From contig NZ_BAIO01000017.1 of the NCBI RefSeq assembly GCF_000613305.1, forward strand, positions 1 to 17,096: a stretch of DNA of 17,096 nucleotides. Direction: 5' to 3'. The notes below the pieces were generated by a model that was not told the origin of the DNA, made no database searches, and saw nothing but the letters and a program-made list of their open reading frames with translations. Source of the DNA: Komagataeibacter kakiaceti JCM 25156. GTDB lineage: Bacteria > Pseudomonadota > Alphaproteobacteria > Acetobacterales > Acetobacteraceae. Position numbers and translations under genes: made by a program. Numbering within the stretch: position 1 is the stretch's first letter; each line of letters opens with the position of its first letter. Below are positions 1 to 6,199 of this stretch, piece after piece.

Positions 1-51
1 CCTATTTTCAGTGGCCAACCTAGCCCCACATCTTGTTTATCGGTGTTGCTG

Positions 52-488
52 TCAGGGCCCAAACATTCGGATCAGATCATCTGCCAGGGCCCAGGCGACC
101 TGTTCATGCCAACCTATTGCTGGCTCACTCCGGTATCCGGAGCTGACGATCGACACTCTCGCTTTAGCCACCAAGCCGGCAGGGGTAGTTGCGGGCAGAA
201 TGCCTATTTTCTCCAGAGTGCACGCTGAGTAGCCAGCATCTCATCCAGTCGGTTTTCGACATTTTCTGGAACCTCTACACCGTAACGCTCATCATCCTCC
301 TTCATCTGGGCGGAAATCTTCTGTTCCTGCCTTAGATAGAGGTCACACAGTTCAATAAGAGGTCGATCTTGATCGGGCGCAGTCTGACTTTTTGGGGGAA
401 CGGGCAGACCAGAAGGACTGCTGGTTAGACCTCCAAGCAGACTGCGTGGGCAGGATGGCTCTATGGGAGAGCGGTCAGACCTAGTCAT
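52..488 (-). pseudogene. Frameshifted third member of a small tandem paralog family, unknown function
   Basis: The reading frame starts at 488, overlapping the end of the upstream gene by 8 bp, and stops early at TAG 204-206. Adding one A to the A-run at about 207-210 continues it through an ATTPAGLVAKARV segment and a WHEQVAWALADDLIR tail to TGA at 52-54, giving about 145 residues. Those segments parallel the ends of the two upstream genes (a TTLTGLLSRV-type segment, then W...A.MRD), so the family resemblance crosses the shift. The core opens with DRPLIELCDLY, like DAELIRLC in its neighbour. The first 40 or so residues are low-complexity and are encoded by a short 21-bp-phased repeat array. 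Function is unknown. The shift may be a sequencing undercall or real decay. Confidence 0.6.
382..480. repeat. Array 0: short, partly phased heptad array inside a coding region
   Basis: Copies GTCTGAC at 382, GGCAGAC at 403 and GTTAGAC at 424 are exactly 21 bp apart. A further GTCAGAC at 474 is out of phase. They are the same 7-mers as the intergenic arrays further right but lie in the 5' part of the gene at 52-488. Because 21 bp is seven codons, the array leaves the reading frame open. Confidence 0.6.
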
Positions 489-939
489 GCCCGCGGTTCC
501 TTGGTGTGACGCCCGACCCGAGAGGCTGATCAGCGGTCATATCTCGCATGACAGCCCATACAAGTGAGTCAGACCATGAGCCGCCTTCCACCTCCTTATC
601 CAGCATTTCCTGTGCATAGATACGAACAGCCTGCGCCCGCGCGACGTGTCCCTCCCACGTGCAGGCGCGTAAGGAGCATATCTTCTGGAAAAGCGCAGTT
701 CGTTCAGGCCGCATCTCGTCTTCGATGCGGTCCACTTCATCGTCATCCAGACTAGATTCATTGGAGGCGAACTGGAGGGCTTGTTCCAGTTCGGCAAACC
801 GATGTGACGCCTGGATCAATTCTGCATCCGGGTTGTCTCGCGTCTCTGGTAGGAGATGATGTCGGGTGAGAGGCAAGATGGCTGCGACCATGGTCAGGAA
901 GGATCTCCGGTCCGACGGGAAGGCAGACTGTTCGCTCAT
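481..939 (-). CDS. Small protein with Tat-like leader, paralog family of unknown function
   Basis: The start is set at 939 because this ATG overlaps the stop of the upstream gene as ATGA; the longer frame back to 1140 would run through that gene. The product has 152 residues. Residues 9-24 (SDRRSFLTMVAAILPL) resemble a short twin-arginine leader, with the RR pair and F-L followed by a hydrophobic stretch, though the usual S/T just before RR is replaced by D and no clear cleavage site is seen. The mature part begins with NPDAELI, is acidic and helical, contains KICSLRA, and ends with an SWSDSLVWAVMRD block. These blocks align with the 936-1259 product. Function is unknown; export is inference. 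Confidence 0.7.
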   Translation of the reverse strand: MSEQSAFPSDRRSFLTMVAAILPLTRHHLLPETRDNPDAELIQASHRFAELEQALQFASNESSLDDDEVDRIEDEMRPERTALFQKICSLRACTWEGHVARAQAVRIYAQEMLDKEVEGGSWSDSLVWAVMRDMTADQPLGSGVTPRNRGHD

Positions 940-1259
940 ATCCGTATCTCCAGCGCATCGCGCAAGATGGCGCCAAGGAGGCGCTCGTTCCAGAATTCTG
1001 AGTTGGAGTAGGCCAGGGTGTCTTCTTCCCATTTGGCCAATGTCCGTACGCGGGAAAGGAGACCAGTCAACGTTGTCGCCTTGGTCGCACAGATCTGGTT
1101 CATGGCTGCGAGCATCCGTGCGTTTATGGCAGACAGGCACTTGTCGGTTTTCGTCTCATCATCCCTGCAGCTATCGTCTCCAGAAAAATATGAGAGCCAT
1201 TCGACATGGAGGGCGTCAAACTCCAAGCACAGGCGTATCAACTCCGCATCGGTCGTCAT
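936..1259 (-). CDS. Small acidic protein, paralog of its downstream neighbour
   Basis: The product has 107 residues and starts at an ATG overlapping the preceding stop by four bases (ATGA at 1256-1259). It opens with TTDAELIRLCLEFDAL, has a middle QICATKATTLTGLLSRV segment, and ends with an EFWNERLLGAILRD block. All three blocks have counterparts in the same order in the 481-939 product, so these are tandem paralogs. There is no signal peptide or membrane segment. It lies in the middle of a five-gene minus-strand chain and is presumably translated by coupling. I do not recognise a named domain. Confidence 0.7.
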   Translation of the reverse strand: MTTDAELIRLCLEFDALHVEWLSYFSGDDSCRDDETKTDKCLSAINARMLAAMNQICATKATTLTGLLSRVRTLAKWEEDTLAYSNSEFWNERLLGAILRDALEIRI

Positions 1260-1531
1260 GACGAGGCACTCCTTTCAGCAACTGTATGGGTCCGGGTCTC
1301 CTCCATCCTTTTCTGGAAGTCGGTCATAGAGCGGTGGACCTGCCTAAGCTGCCATTCGATCAGATGGGTGTGGTCATCTGGGCTATGGGTGAGTTCCAGG
1401 TCATCCCGAAGGACTTTCAGGATTTCCAGAGCACCCTCGATCCCGCACTCCACATCGTAGGCAAAATTGGTGGATGTGATGAGCAGCTTATTGAGTATCT
1501 GAACGCAAATCTTCGGAGATGGAGCGCTCAT
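1256..1531 (-). CDS. Hypothetical small protein
   Basis: The product has 91 residues and starts within an ATGA overlap with the upstream gene (1528-1531); its own stop overlaps the next start in the same way. Most of the sequence is predicted to be helical and charged (an ALEILKVLRDDLEL stretch, then HLIEWQLRQVHRSM), without a leader or membrane segment. The tight coupling on both sides is the main evidence that it is real. Function is unknown. Confidence 0.6.
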   Translation of the reverse strand: MSAPSPKICVQILNKLLITSTNFAYDVECGIEGALEILKVLRDDLELTHSPDDHTHLIEWQLRQVHRSMTDFQKRMEETRTHTVAERSASS

Positions 1532-1749
1532 CGCATGGCCTCCGCATGGTGGTGGGCGTGCATGTGGCGCGGGTTGGCGTGCTCAGGATGGGCGAAGCAC
1601 AAGACAGCCACCAGCATGAGGGCACCCGCAGCCAAGGCGCCCGTCATATCGGGCAGCAGGCGAACGATAGCCCCCGCATCGGGCAGGCTTTTACAGGGGG
1701 AGGGGTGTACCCATGCAGGCATGGGCATGCTATTGGCGTGTTTAGCCAT
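1528..1749 (-). CDS. Small single-pass membrane protein with His-rich tail
   Basis: The product has 73 residues and is the first gene of the five-gene chain. An AAGGAAGAG ribosome binding site lies about 9 bases upstream of its ATG. Residues 35-53 (MTGALAAGALMLVAVLCFA) form one hydrophobic helix. The tail that follows contains a dense His cluster (HMHAHHHA), which could bind a metal. Its stop overlaps the next start as ATGA. No family is recognised. The repeated Met-His-Ala composition lowers confidence slightly, but the ribosome binding site and coupling support expression. Confidence 0.55.
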   Translation of the reverse strand: MAKHANSMPMPAWVHPSPCKSLPDAGAIVRLLPDMTGALAAGALMLVAVLCFAHPEHANPRHMHAHHHAEAMR

Positions 1750-1831
1750 TGCCGAACTCTTCCTTCGGTTGTGGTTAGGCCAGGCATGGGAGGGTGCAAG
1801 CTCCCTGTCTGGCCGCTCGGCTTCTTGCCGA

Positions 1832-1850
1832 ATGTCTAATTTAGTGACAT
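1832..1850. promoter_or_regulatory. Candidate operator between divergent genes
   Basis: ATGTC and GACAT form a dyad with 9 bases between them, centred on AT-rich sequence and ending 9 bases before the XRE start at 1860. It lies in the only gap between the XRE regulator and the divergent five-gene chain, so it could be the site of XRE autoregulation. This is inferred from position and symmetry only. Confidence 0.3.
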
Positions 1851-1859
1851 AAGCAATCT

Positions 1860-2158
1860 ATGGCTGCAAGAGATAATGGCACTAAACAAGACATAATGCC
1901 CGCGCAGGCGCGTGCGGCACGTGCTCTTATCGGCTGGTCTCAAGATGAGCTGGCTGCATTCAGCAATATTCCTAAGCGCACGATTGTGCGGTTTGAGGCC
2001 AGCGTAGGCGTGCCTCGCCGTTCCACAATCGCAGCATTCAGGCCGCCCTGGAAGCCGCGGGCGTCGAGTTCATTTTTGAGAATGGTGGAGGTGCTGGGGT
2101 CCGGCTGAAAAAAGAGGCCCGGCCAGACTCCGGCATTGCCATTGCCAAGGTGGTGTAG
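1860..2158 (+). pseudogene. XRE-family HTH regulator, one-base frameshift
   Basis: The first frame carries a clear Cro/C1-type helix-turn-helix (ARALIGWSQDELAAFSNIP, then KRTIVRFEASVGVPRRSTIAA). It then runs into nonsense and stops at 2108. Adding one A in GCAGCATTC at about 2036 restores IQAALEAAGVEFIFENGGG and AGVRLKK, the usual C-terminal end of this family, with the stop at 2156-2158. The restored length is 99 residues from 1860, or 87 from the ATG at 1896; the conserved region starts at MPAQARAARAL, so 1896 is a reasonable alternative start. It probably represses itself and perhaps the divergent chain. It is either a real pseudogene or an undercalled homopolymer. Confidence 0.75.
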
Positions 2159-2182
2159 GTCAGATGTAATGCCGAAATGAAA

Positions 2183-2212
2183 GAGGCGAGGGAGTTGGAG
2201 CTCCCCCGCCTC
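2183..2212. other. GC-rich hairpin after the XRE gene
   Basis: GAGGCG (2183-2188) and GGGAG (2190-2194) pair with CTCCC (2201-2205) and CGCCTC (2207-2212), leaving a 6-base loop and one unpaired base on each side. It follows the XRE stop and may end that transcript, but no T-run follows, so it is not a textbook intrinsic terminator. Confidence 0.4.
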
Positions 2213-2357
2213 GAATTGCCCGCTTGTAGCCCCAAGCGGTCGCCGGTCTGAAGGTGTAACCAGCACCAGCAGACCCTGCCATAACCTATGTTCGCCCGTG
2301 TCCGGGTGCAATGGTTTTCAGCAGGAAAAGGCGGTCGCTTCTCCAATGGAGTAGAAT

Positions 2358-2956
2358 GTGACCGCTGTTGATCCCGTTACCCTTGCCGCTACCAAAGCCG
2401 ACCGCAAGCACGCCAAGCTGCTACGCGGTGGCCGTCTGTCCGGGTCCGATGCAGGCCGCCTCGCGCGTCAGGTGCGGCGCTGGCACCACGCTGGACAGAT
2501 TTCCCTAGCCATGTGCCGCATTGCCGAGGGCATGATTCTCGATATGCGCCAGCACGGGCAGGACCTCATCAAGAAAAGCATGACCGAGATTGCTCGTGCG
2601 ACCGGCACGGCACGCTCAACCGTGGCGCTGGCCTGCGGGCACTGGAGCGGCTGGGGCTGTTCCAGAAGATCAAGGTCAGGATCAGGCTGCGGGACTGGGT
2701 GAATGGTGGCGTCACCAGCCGACAGGGCACATCGGTTTATGTGTTCCTAGCCCCGGAAAACCGCCAATCTCACACAGAGTCCGATGAGCGGACCGTTTCC
2801 CCAAGCAGAAATATTATCTTAGATGTAGCAACGCCTTTACCGGCCTCTGCCATAGCCGCCAGGCACGAACTGGACGCCCTGGCACAGCGTCAGATGGACA
2901 TGTTCAGCCAGAACTGGACCAACCGAGGCCCCTCCAAATGGTTCCGACAACCCTGA
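2358..2956 (+). pseudogene. HTH protein of plasmid/replication type, one-base frameshift
   Basis: A GTG start at 2358 has GGAG six bases upstream. The first frame gives RLARQVRRWHHAGQISLAM and a helix-turn-helix (TEIARATGTARSTVALA), then breaks. Adding one C in GGCCTG at about 2632 restores LALRALERLGLFQKIKVRIR and a wing-like GGVTSRQGTSVYVFLAP segment, ending at 2956 with 199 residues. The layout (basic N-terminus, HTH with a recognition helix, then a strand ending in an aromatic-rich motif) resembles HTH proteins common on alphaproteobacterial plasmids and sometimes labelled replication proteins. A replication role is not shown here. Either decay or an undercalled C-run explains the break. 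Confidence 0.65.
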
Positions 2957-2978
2957 CCGTGAAAAATCACCCTGCCGG

Positions 2979-3173
2979 GACAGCCTGAATTGCTCATGAC
3001 GCAGGTGTAAGTCGATCGGTACGACTTCTGCCGGGTTAAGTCATACCTTTAGGAATGGTTGGTATGACCTTTCTGCGAATGGGTAAGACTGGATTGATAG
3101 ATAGTCAGACCTATAGACATAATGGTCTGCCTATCTCGCTATCTAGTCAGACTTTCCTTGCGCGTAGTCTGAC
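2979..3173. repeat. Array 1: eight phased 7-bp repeats with leader box
   Basis: A leader box at 2979-2998 (GACAGCCTGAATTGCTCATG) is followed by heptads starting at 3019, 3040, 3062, 3083, 3104, 3125, 3146 and 3167. Steps are 21 bp, with one of 22. Copies are GTACGAC, GTCATAC, GTATGAC, GTAAGAC, GTCAGAC, GTCTGCC, GTCAGAC and GTCTGAC, in mixed orientation. The array ends about 50 bp before the DUF4160 gene. Likely a binding site for a protein that occupies one face of the helix. Confidence 0.85.
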
Positions 3174-3222
3174 CATAATGAAAAAATACCCATCTGGTTA
3201 GGTTTTGTGATAGGATGCGGCC

Positions 3223-3471
3223 ATGCCAACAGTTCACCGATCGGGCCGTTTCCGATTCATGATCTATGCGAATGACCATGATCCGGCCCATGTCCATGTG
3301 TTCTGTGATGGTCGTGAGATCATCATCAACCTTGGGGAAACCGAGGCAACGATCCGGGAGATTGCCCCCGGCGTGAAGCGGGCAGACGTACGCGAGGCGT
3401 TCAGGATCGCAGTGGAACAACGTGAAGCCCTATTGGCCGCATGGAGGACGATTGATGCGCAACGATCATGA
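3223..3471 (+). CDS. DUF4160-family protein, putative toxin-antitoxin partner
   Basis: The product has 82 residues, the full length of the family. Features typical of DUF4160 are the opening GRFRFMIYANDH, the DPAHVHVFCDGRE core with paired His residues, the LGETEATIREI strand, and the helical end. DUF4160 proteins are usually encoded next to a DUF2442 protein, as here, where the two genes overlap by 17 bp. Such pairs are often listed as candidate toxin-antitoxin modules, but a toxic activity is not established from sequence. The upstream array at 2979-3173 probably controls it. Confidence 0.85.
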   Translation: MPTVHRSGRFRFMIYANDHDPAHVHVFCDGREIIINLGETEATIREIAPGVKRADVREAFRIAVEQREALLAAWRTIDAQRS

Positions 3472-3859
3472 CATCGAGAAGCAGATAGACGCCGCTTATG
3501 AACGTGGTCGCATTCGGCGCGAGACAGTGCCCCAGGCGATTGCTGCCGGTTACGATGCCACGACAGGCCGCGTAACCGTTGAGCTGTCCAACGGCACACG
3601 CTTTGAATTCCCCGCTTCACAGGCTCAGGGCCTTGAGAGGGCAACGCCAGAGCAGCTGGCCCAGGTAGAAATCATGGGCGGTTACGGCCTGCACTGGGAG
3701 GCTCTGGATGCTGACCTTCTAGTGCCGGAATTGATGGCGGGCCTGTTCGGATCCCGCGCCTACATGGCGGCAAAGGCGGGGCGGCAGGCATCAGCCGCTA
3801 AGGCAGCTGCCGCACGCCGGAATGGTGCTAAGGGCGGACGTCCCCGGAAAGTAGCATAA
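3455..3859 (+). CDS. DUF2442-family protein with basic AT-hook-like tail
   Basis: The start at 3455 is chosen because MRNDHDIEKQIDAAYERG begins the conserved part; the frame opens a little earlier, at 3422. The product has 134 residues. Residues 27-101 form the DUF2442 domain (AGYDATTGRVTVELSNG, then FEFPASQAQGLERATPEQL and GYGLHWEALDADLLVPEL). The tail is rich in Ala, Lys and Arg and ends in GAKGGRPRK, whose GRP core resembles an AT-hook and suggests DNA contact. It overlaps the DUF4160 gene and is probably its partner and possibly the DNA-binding regulator of the pair; that role is inference. Confidence 0.85.
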   Translation: MRNDHDIEKQIDAAYERGRIRRETVPQAIAAGYDATTGRVTVELSNGTRFEFPASQAQGLERATPEQLAQVEIMGGYGLHWEALDADLLVPELMAGLFGSRAYMAAKAGRQASAAKAAAARRNGAKGGRPRKVA

Positions 3860-3915
3860 AAACCACGGTATCGATTGAGTCAGATTACCCCAGCCGTGCA
3901 AGACTGCCCTGAGAG

Positions 3916-4068
3916 GACTGTCCGAATTGCTCATGGGGTGAATGTCTGCTGATCGGTCTTACCTCTGCCGTAAAAAGGCAGATCCTATAGCCCATAGGGT
4001 ATGACCATAGCCGCTAGAGGTAAGACCCAATCTCCTTCTGGTCGGACCATTAGGCGTGATGGTCCATC
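3916..4068. repeat. Array 2: duplicated leader box and six phased heptads
   Basis: A leader box at 3916-3935 (GACTGTCCGAATTGCTCATG) nearly repeats the one at 2979-2998. Heptads follow at 3956 (GTCTTAC), 3977 (GGCAGAT), 3999 (GTATGAC), 4020 (GTAAGAC), 4041 (GTCGGAC) and, degenerate, 4062 (GTCCATC). The spacings 21, 22, 21, 21, 21 match the first six sites of array 1 exactly, and the box-to-first-site distance is the same, so arrays 1 and 2 are duplicates. No gene starts right after it. Confidence 0.8.
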
Positions 4069-4120
4069 TACGGCTACATGAGGACTCTGCCGGGGCATGC
4101 TGTCCCATCCTGCAGGTGCC

Positions 4121-4166
4121 CGCACCAACGGTGCAATGGTGTATGAGAGCCTGCATTTCTGTGGGG
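4121..4166. repeat. Left copy of a long dispersed inverted repeat
   Basis: About 44 bp here (GCACC-AAC-GGTGC hairpin, then AATGGTGTATGAGAGCCTGC) recur in inverse orientation at 7091-7134 with about five differences. The two copies bracket HicAB, the RHH operon and the resolvase. No matching short flanking repeats are seen, so a transposon end is not shown. Confidence 0.65.
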
Positions 4167-4196
4167 AGCGAACGGGGAGCGCTTAGGGGGCGCCGC

Positions 4197-4275
4197 CTAT
4201 AGGAACTTCATTATATGAAATCAAAAAATAGGCCGTCCTCACGAAGTGCCTATAACTTATGAAATCAAAAAAAAC
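4197..4275. repeat. Overlapping direct and inverted repeats, AT-rich
   Basis: TATGAAATCAAAAAA occurs at 4214-4228 and again at 4258-4272. CTATAGGAACTTC (4197-4209) is mirrored by GAAGTGCCTATAA (4243-4255), 11 of 13 bases matching. The stretch 4069-4554 has no gene; it holds this element, the hairpin at 4421-4458 and the operator-like dyad at 4497. An origin or transfer role is possible but unsupported by any Rep or relaxase gene nearby. Confidence 0.5.
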
Positions 4276-4420
4276 CTGAAACGCCGGTTTTTGAGCCCCC
4301 TGCCTGTCATGCCTATATCCGCCCCTTGTCCGGTGTCTATCGGGTATGTGTCAGGTGTTTGTCCGGCTTGAAAACGGACCAGGCGGAATCTGTCAGCACA
4401 ACATCAGAGACCAAAGACGG

Positions 4421-4458
4421 GGCAGGATAGGTGATGTAGGCCCACATCACCTCCTGCC
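4421..4458. other. Strong stem-loop in the gap before hicA
   Basis: GGCAG plus GGTGATGT (4430-4437) pair with ACATCACC (4444-4451) plus CTGCC (4454-4458) around a 6-base loop, with a small internal bulge. No T-run follows on either strand. It could be an RNA or DNA structural element. Confidence 0.5.
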
Positions 4459-4496
4459 TATTCGCGCTCCGCGCTCAATGATTTCCGATAGGATGT

Positions 4497-4515
4497 GATA
4501 CCATATTAAGGTATC
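4497..4515. promoter_or_regulatory. Candidate HicB operator
   Basis: GATACC and GGTATC form a perfect 6-bp dyad around ATATTAA, 40 bp upstream of the hicA start and overlapping a possible -10 element (CATATT). HicB proteins with a DNA-binding C-terminus usually repress their own operon from such palindromes. Site identity is inferred. Confidence 0.4.
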
Positions 4516-4554
4516 GCCTGTTTGAATGACTACGCCCCATCGTATCCTGGTGAC

Positions 4555-4674
4555 ATGAAGCCCCTGTTCGGAAAGGCCAGGGTTCACCATCGGCCTCGTC
4601 CGCTGCCGGACACTGATAAGGGAGCGATAACATCAATGCGGGAATGGCTGGAGCAGAACGGAGTTGCGCCATGA
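4555..4674 (+). CDS. hicA: HicA-like mRNA interferase, C-terminal part only
   Basis: The product has 39 residues and ends with an ATGA overlap into hicB. The HHRPRPLPDTDKGAITSMRE and WLEQNGVAP segments match the C-terminal half of HicA-family (YcfA-like) toxins, which bind and cut mRNA and are neutralised by HicB. A full family member has about 60-90 residues. Here an in-frame TAA lies at 4507-4509 and an operator-like dyad and hairpin occupy the upstream space, so the first half of the domain, including its usual Gly and catalytic His region, appears to be missing. It is probably an inactive remnant. The ATG at 4555 is the only clear start, with a weak ribosome binding site. Confidence 0.6.
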   Translation: MKPLFGKARVHHRPRPLPDTDKGAITSMREWLEQNGVAP

Positions 4675-5003
4675 ACAACATGATGGAGATTGGCGGCCAC
4701 CGGGCCGTCATCCAGTTTGACCCGGAAATCGGCATGTTCCGAGGCGAGTTCCTTGGCCTGAACGGTGGGGCAGACTTCTACGCGGACAGCGTGCAGGGGC
4801 TGCAGAAGGAAGGCGAGACCTCGCTCCGCGTGTTTCTGGAGATGTGCGAGGAAAAGGGGATCGCCCCCACGAAACGCTACTCCGGTAAGTTTCAGGTTCG
4901 CCTGTCGCCAGAGGAGCATGCCCGCGCAGCTGAAATCGCAGCCGCCCGTGGCGTGAGTCTCAACCGTCTTGTCCAGGACGTACTGGAGCAGGTTGAGGGC
5001 TAG
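4671..5003 (+). CDS. hicB: HicB-family antitoxin
   Basis: The product has 110 residues. The N-terminal half (AVIQFDPEIGMFRGEFLGLNG, then DSVQGLQKEGETSLRVFLEM) is the partial RNase-H-like HicB fold. The C-terminal part (FQVRLSPEEHARAAEIAAA, then GVSLNRLVQDVLEQ) is a ribbon-helix-helix DNA-binding domain. It starts inside the hicA stop (ATGA) and is therefore coupled to it. HicB normally masks HicA and represses the operon. It looks intact even though the toxin is short, a common pattern when the toxin decays and the antitoxin is kept. The longer in-frame start at 4644 lies within hicA and is not preferred. Confidence 0.85.
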   Translation: MNNMMEIGGHRAVIQFDPEIGMFRGEFLGLNGGADFYADSVQGLQKEGETSLRVFLEMCEEKGIAPTKRYSGKFQVRLSPEEHARAAEIAAARGVSLNRLVQDVLEQVEG

Positions 5004-5017
5004 GTTCGTCTGTGGTG

Positions 5018-5214
5018 GTCTGCCCCTCAGACCTTCATAGTCTGCCTATGGGCAATATCAGTCAGACCAAGACGGTATACGGTCTGCCTTTGCTCCTTTG
5101 TGGTATGACTTCCAGCTAAAATAGTCTGACCATAGAGCCGGAAAGGCAGACCAAATCCTATTCCAGTCTGACTATCTCGGTGTATGGTCATACCAGCAGA
5201 CGTGAGAGGCAGAC
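5018..5214. repeat. Array 3: ten phased 7-bp repeats upstream of the RHH gene
   Basis: Heptads start at 5018, 5040, 5061, 5082, 5103, 5124, 5145, 5166, 5187 and 5208: after one 22-bp step, every step is exactly 21 bp. Copies are GTCTGCC, GTCTGCC, GTCAGAC, GTCTGCC, GTATGAC, GTCTGAC, GGCAGAC, GTCTGAC, GTCATAC and GGCAGAC. The last one ends three bases before the ATG at 5218 and overlaps the ribosome binding region GAGAGG. This fills the whole gap between hicB and the RHH gene, so any promoter for that gene lies inside the array. Confidence 0.9.
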
Positions 5215-5217
5215 TTC

Positions 5218-5592
5218 ATGACAGACCGCGAAGAAGACGCAAAGGCGGAAACGGACAACCGCATCGCGCCCTGGACCATCAAGGGCATCCCTCCAGAGAT
5301 CCGTAATGCAGCTATTGCCGCAGCCAAGCGTGAAAAGCAGACCATTGGCGAATGGCTTGGCCGGGCAATCCGGACCCAGGTGCAGGCTGACACACAGGCC
5401 GACCGCGCACCCGTTCCGGTTAACCCGCAGGCTACACCACAAGCAGATATGAGCGAGGTGGAGCGCCTGATCCAGATGGCGACCACGTTGGCAAACACGC
5501 CGGGCGGTGACCCCGTGCCCAAGACTATCAGCCGGACAGCCAATGGCCTGATCCGCGACAGGCTGCGCCAGCTTAAGAAGGGTGGGAGATAG
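5218..5592 (+). CDS. Ribbon-helix-helix-like DNA-binding protein
   Basis: The product has 124 residues. Residues 17-54 have the ribbon-helix-helix pattern: a short strand (APWTIKGIP), helix PEIRNAAIAAAKREKQ, then TIGEWLGRAIRTQ. A Gln/Pro/Ala-rich linker follows, then a second helical part (SEVERLIQMATTLANT) and a basic end (IRDRLRQLKKGGR). RHH dimers often bind short repeats cooperatively, as operators or plasmid partition sites. The ten-copy array directly upstream makes this the best candidate for the array-binding protein; that link is inference. The downstream gene begins 2 bp after its stop, so the two form an operon. Confidence 0.75.
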   Translation: MTDREEDAKAETDNRIAPWTIKGIPPEIRNAAIAAAKREKQTIGEWLGRAIRTQVQADTQADRAPVPVNPQATPQADMSEVERLIQMATTLANTPGGDPVPKTISRTANGLIRDRLRQLKKGGR

Positions 5593-5593
5593 C

Positions 5594-6199
5594 ATGGCGG
5601 ACAAGGAGCTTCATCTCTCTCCGTCGATGGATGGTCCGCTGCAGGATTATTTCAGGGCAGAAGAAGAGTTGGCTGTCAGTGCCACACGGACGGCATATGG
5701 CCTTCTGACACAGCACATTCAGAAATATGGCTCCAAACTGAAGCATCAGTTCGAGGCTCTGAATTCATCGAGCCAGAGCCTGGCAGAGAGCCTGCTCATG
5801 GCAATCCTGCTCACATCAGATTCAAGTTTTTCCGGACCTCATGTCTGCAAGAAATGGGATGATCGGCCTGGGTGGAGCGAGGGAACGCTCACAACCATTG
5901 TGCATATGGCTGAGGTTGCCGCAGGTCAGATTGTCCATTTCGGATGTGAGGTCCGACATGGCAAGCATACGCGCCAGTTAGCCATCCTGCTGGATCTGGA
6001 TCGTCCGGGCGAGAGGTTGCGGTCAAAGACTGAAAAGGAGAAGCTTCTCTCCAGTTTGGGCTTCCGTATCCTGACCTTTACGGAAGCGGAGCTTATAGGA
6101 TCATCCGATAACTGCCATGATCGTGTTCAGGGCCTTCTGGCGGAAATGGCAGGCGAGGTAGATCACGACGAGTGGGATGAAAAGCATGCGGGGGCATAG
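5594..6199 (+). CDS. Unknown protein, possibly with a nuclease-like fold
   Basis: The ATG at 5594 is preferred over the GTG at 5582 because GGGAG lies five bases upstream. The product has 201 residues. The first 60 or so are helical (FRAEEELAVSATRTAYGLL). The second half has alternating strands and helices: VHFGCEVRHGKHTRQLAILL, then DLDRPGERLRSKTEKEKLLS, then LGFRILTFTEAEL. The order (strand with a charged residue, D-x-D, Lys-rich helix, then LGFRILTFTEAEL) recalls Vsr/DUF559 types of PD-(D/E)XK nuclease, but a clean catalytic triad cannot be assigned, so the activity is uncertain. It is co-transcribed with the RHH protein. Confidence 0.6.
   Translation: MADKELHLSPSMDGPLQDYFRAEEELAVSATRTAYGLLTQHIQKYGSKLKHQFEALNSSSQSLAESLLMAILLTSDSSFSGPHVCKKWDDRPGWSEGTLTTIVHMAEVAAGQIVHFGCEVRHGKHTRQLAILLDLDRPGERLRSKTEKEKLLSSLGFRILTFTEAELIGSSDNCHDRVQGLLAEMAGEVDHDEWDEKHAGA

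Noticed and set aside
2246..2296. A further phased heptad array upstream of the HTH gene
   Set aside because: GTCTGAA (2246), AGCAGAC (2268) and GTTCGCC (2290) are 22 bp apart but degenerate; too weak to list as an array.
4100..4120. IncP-type nick site (CATCCTGC)
   Set aside because: The short match has no conserved flanks, no relaxase is in the window, and the inverted copy at 7134 lacks it.
4197..4255. FRT recombination scar
   Set aside because: CTATAGGAACTTC matches one FRT arm closely, but the second arm differs at several bases and the spacer is 33 bp instead of 8; it fits a natural repeat better.
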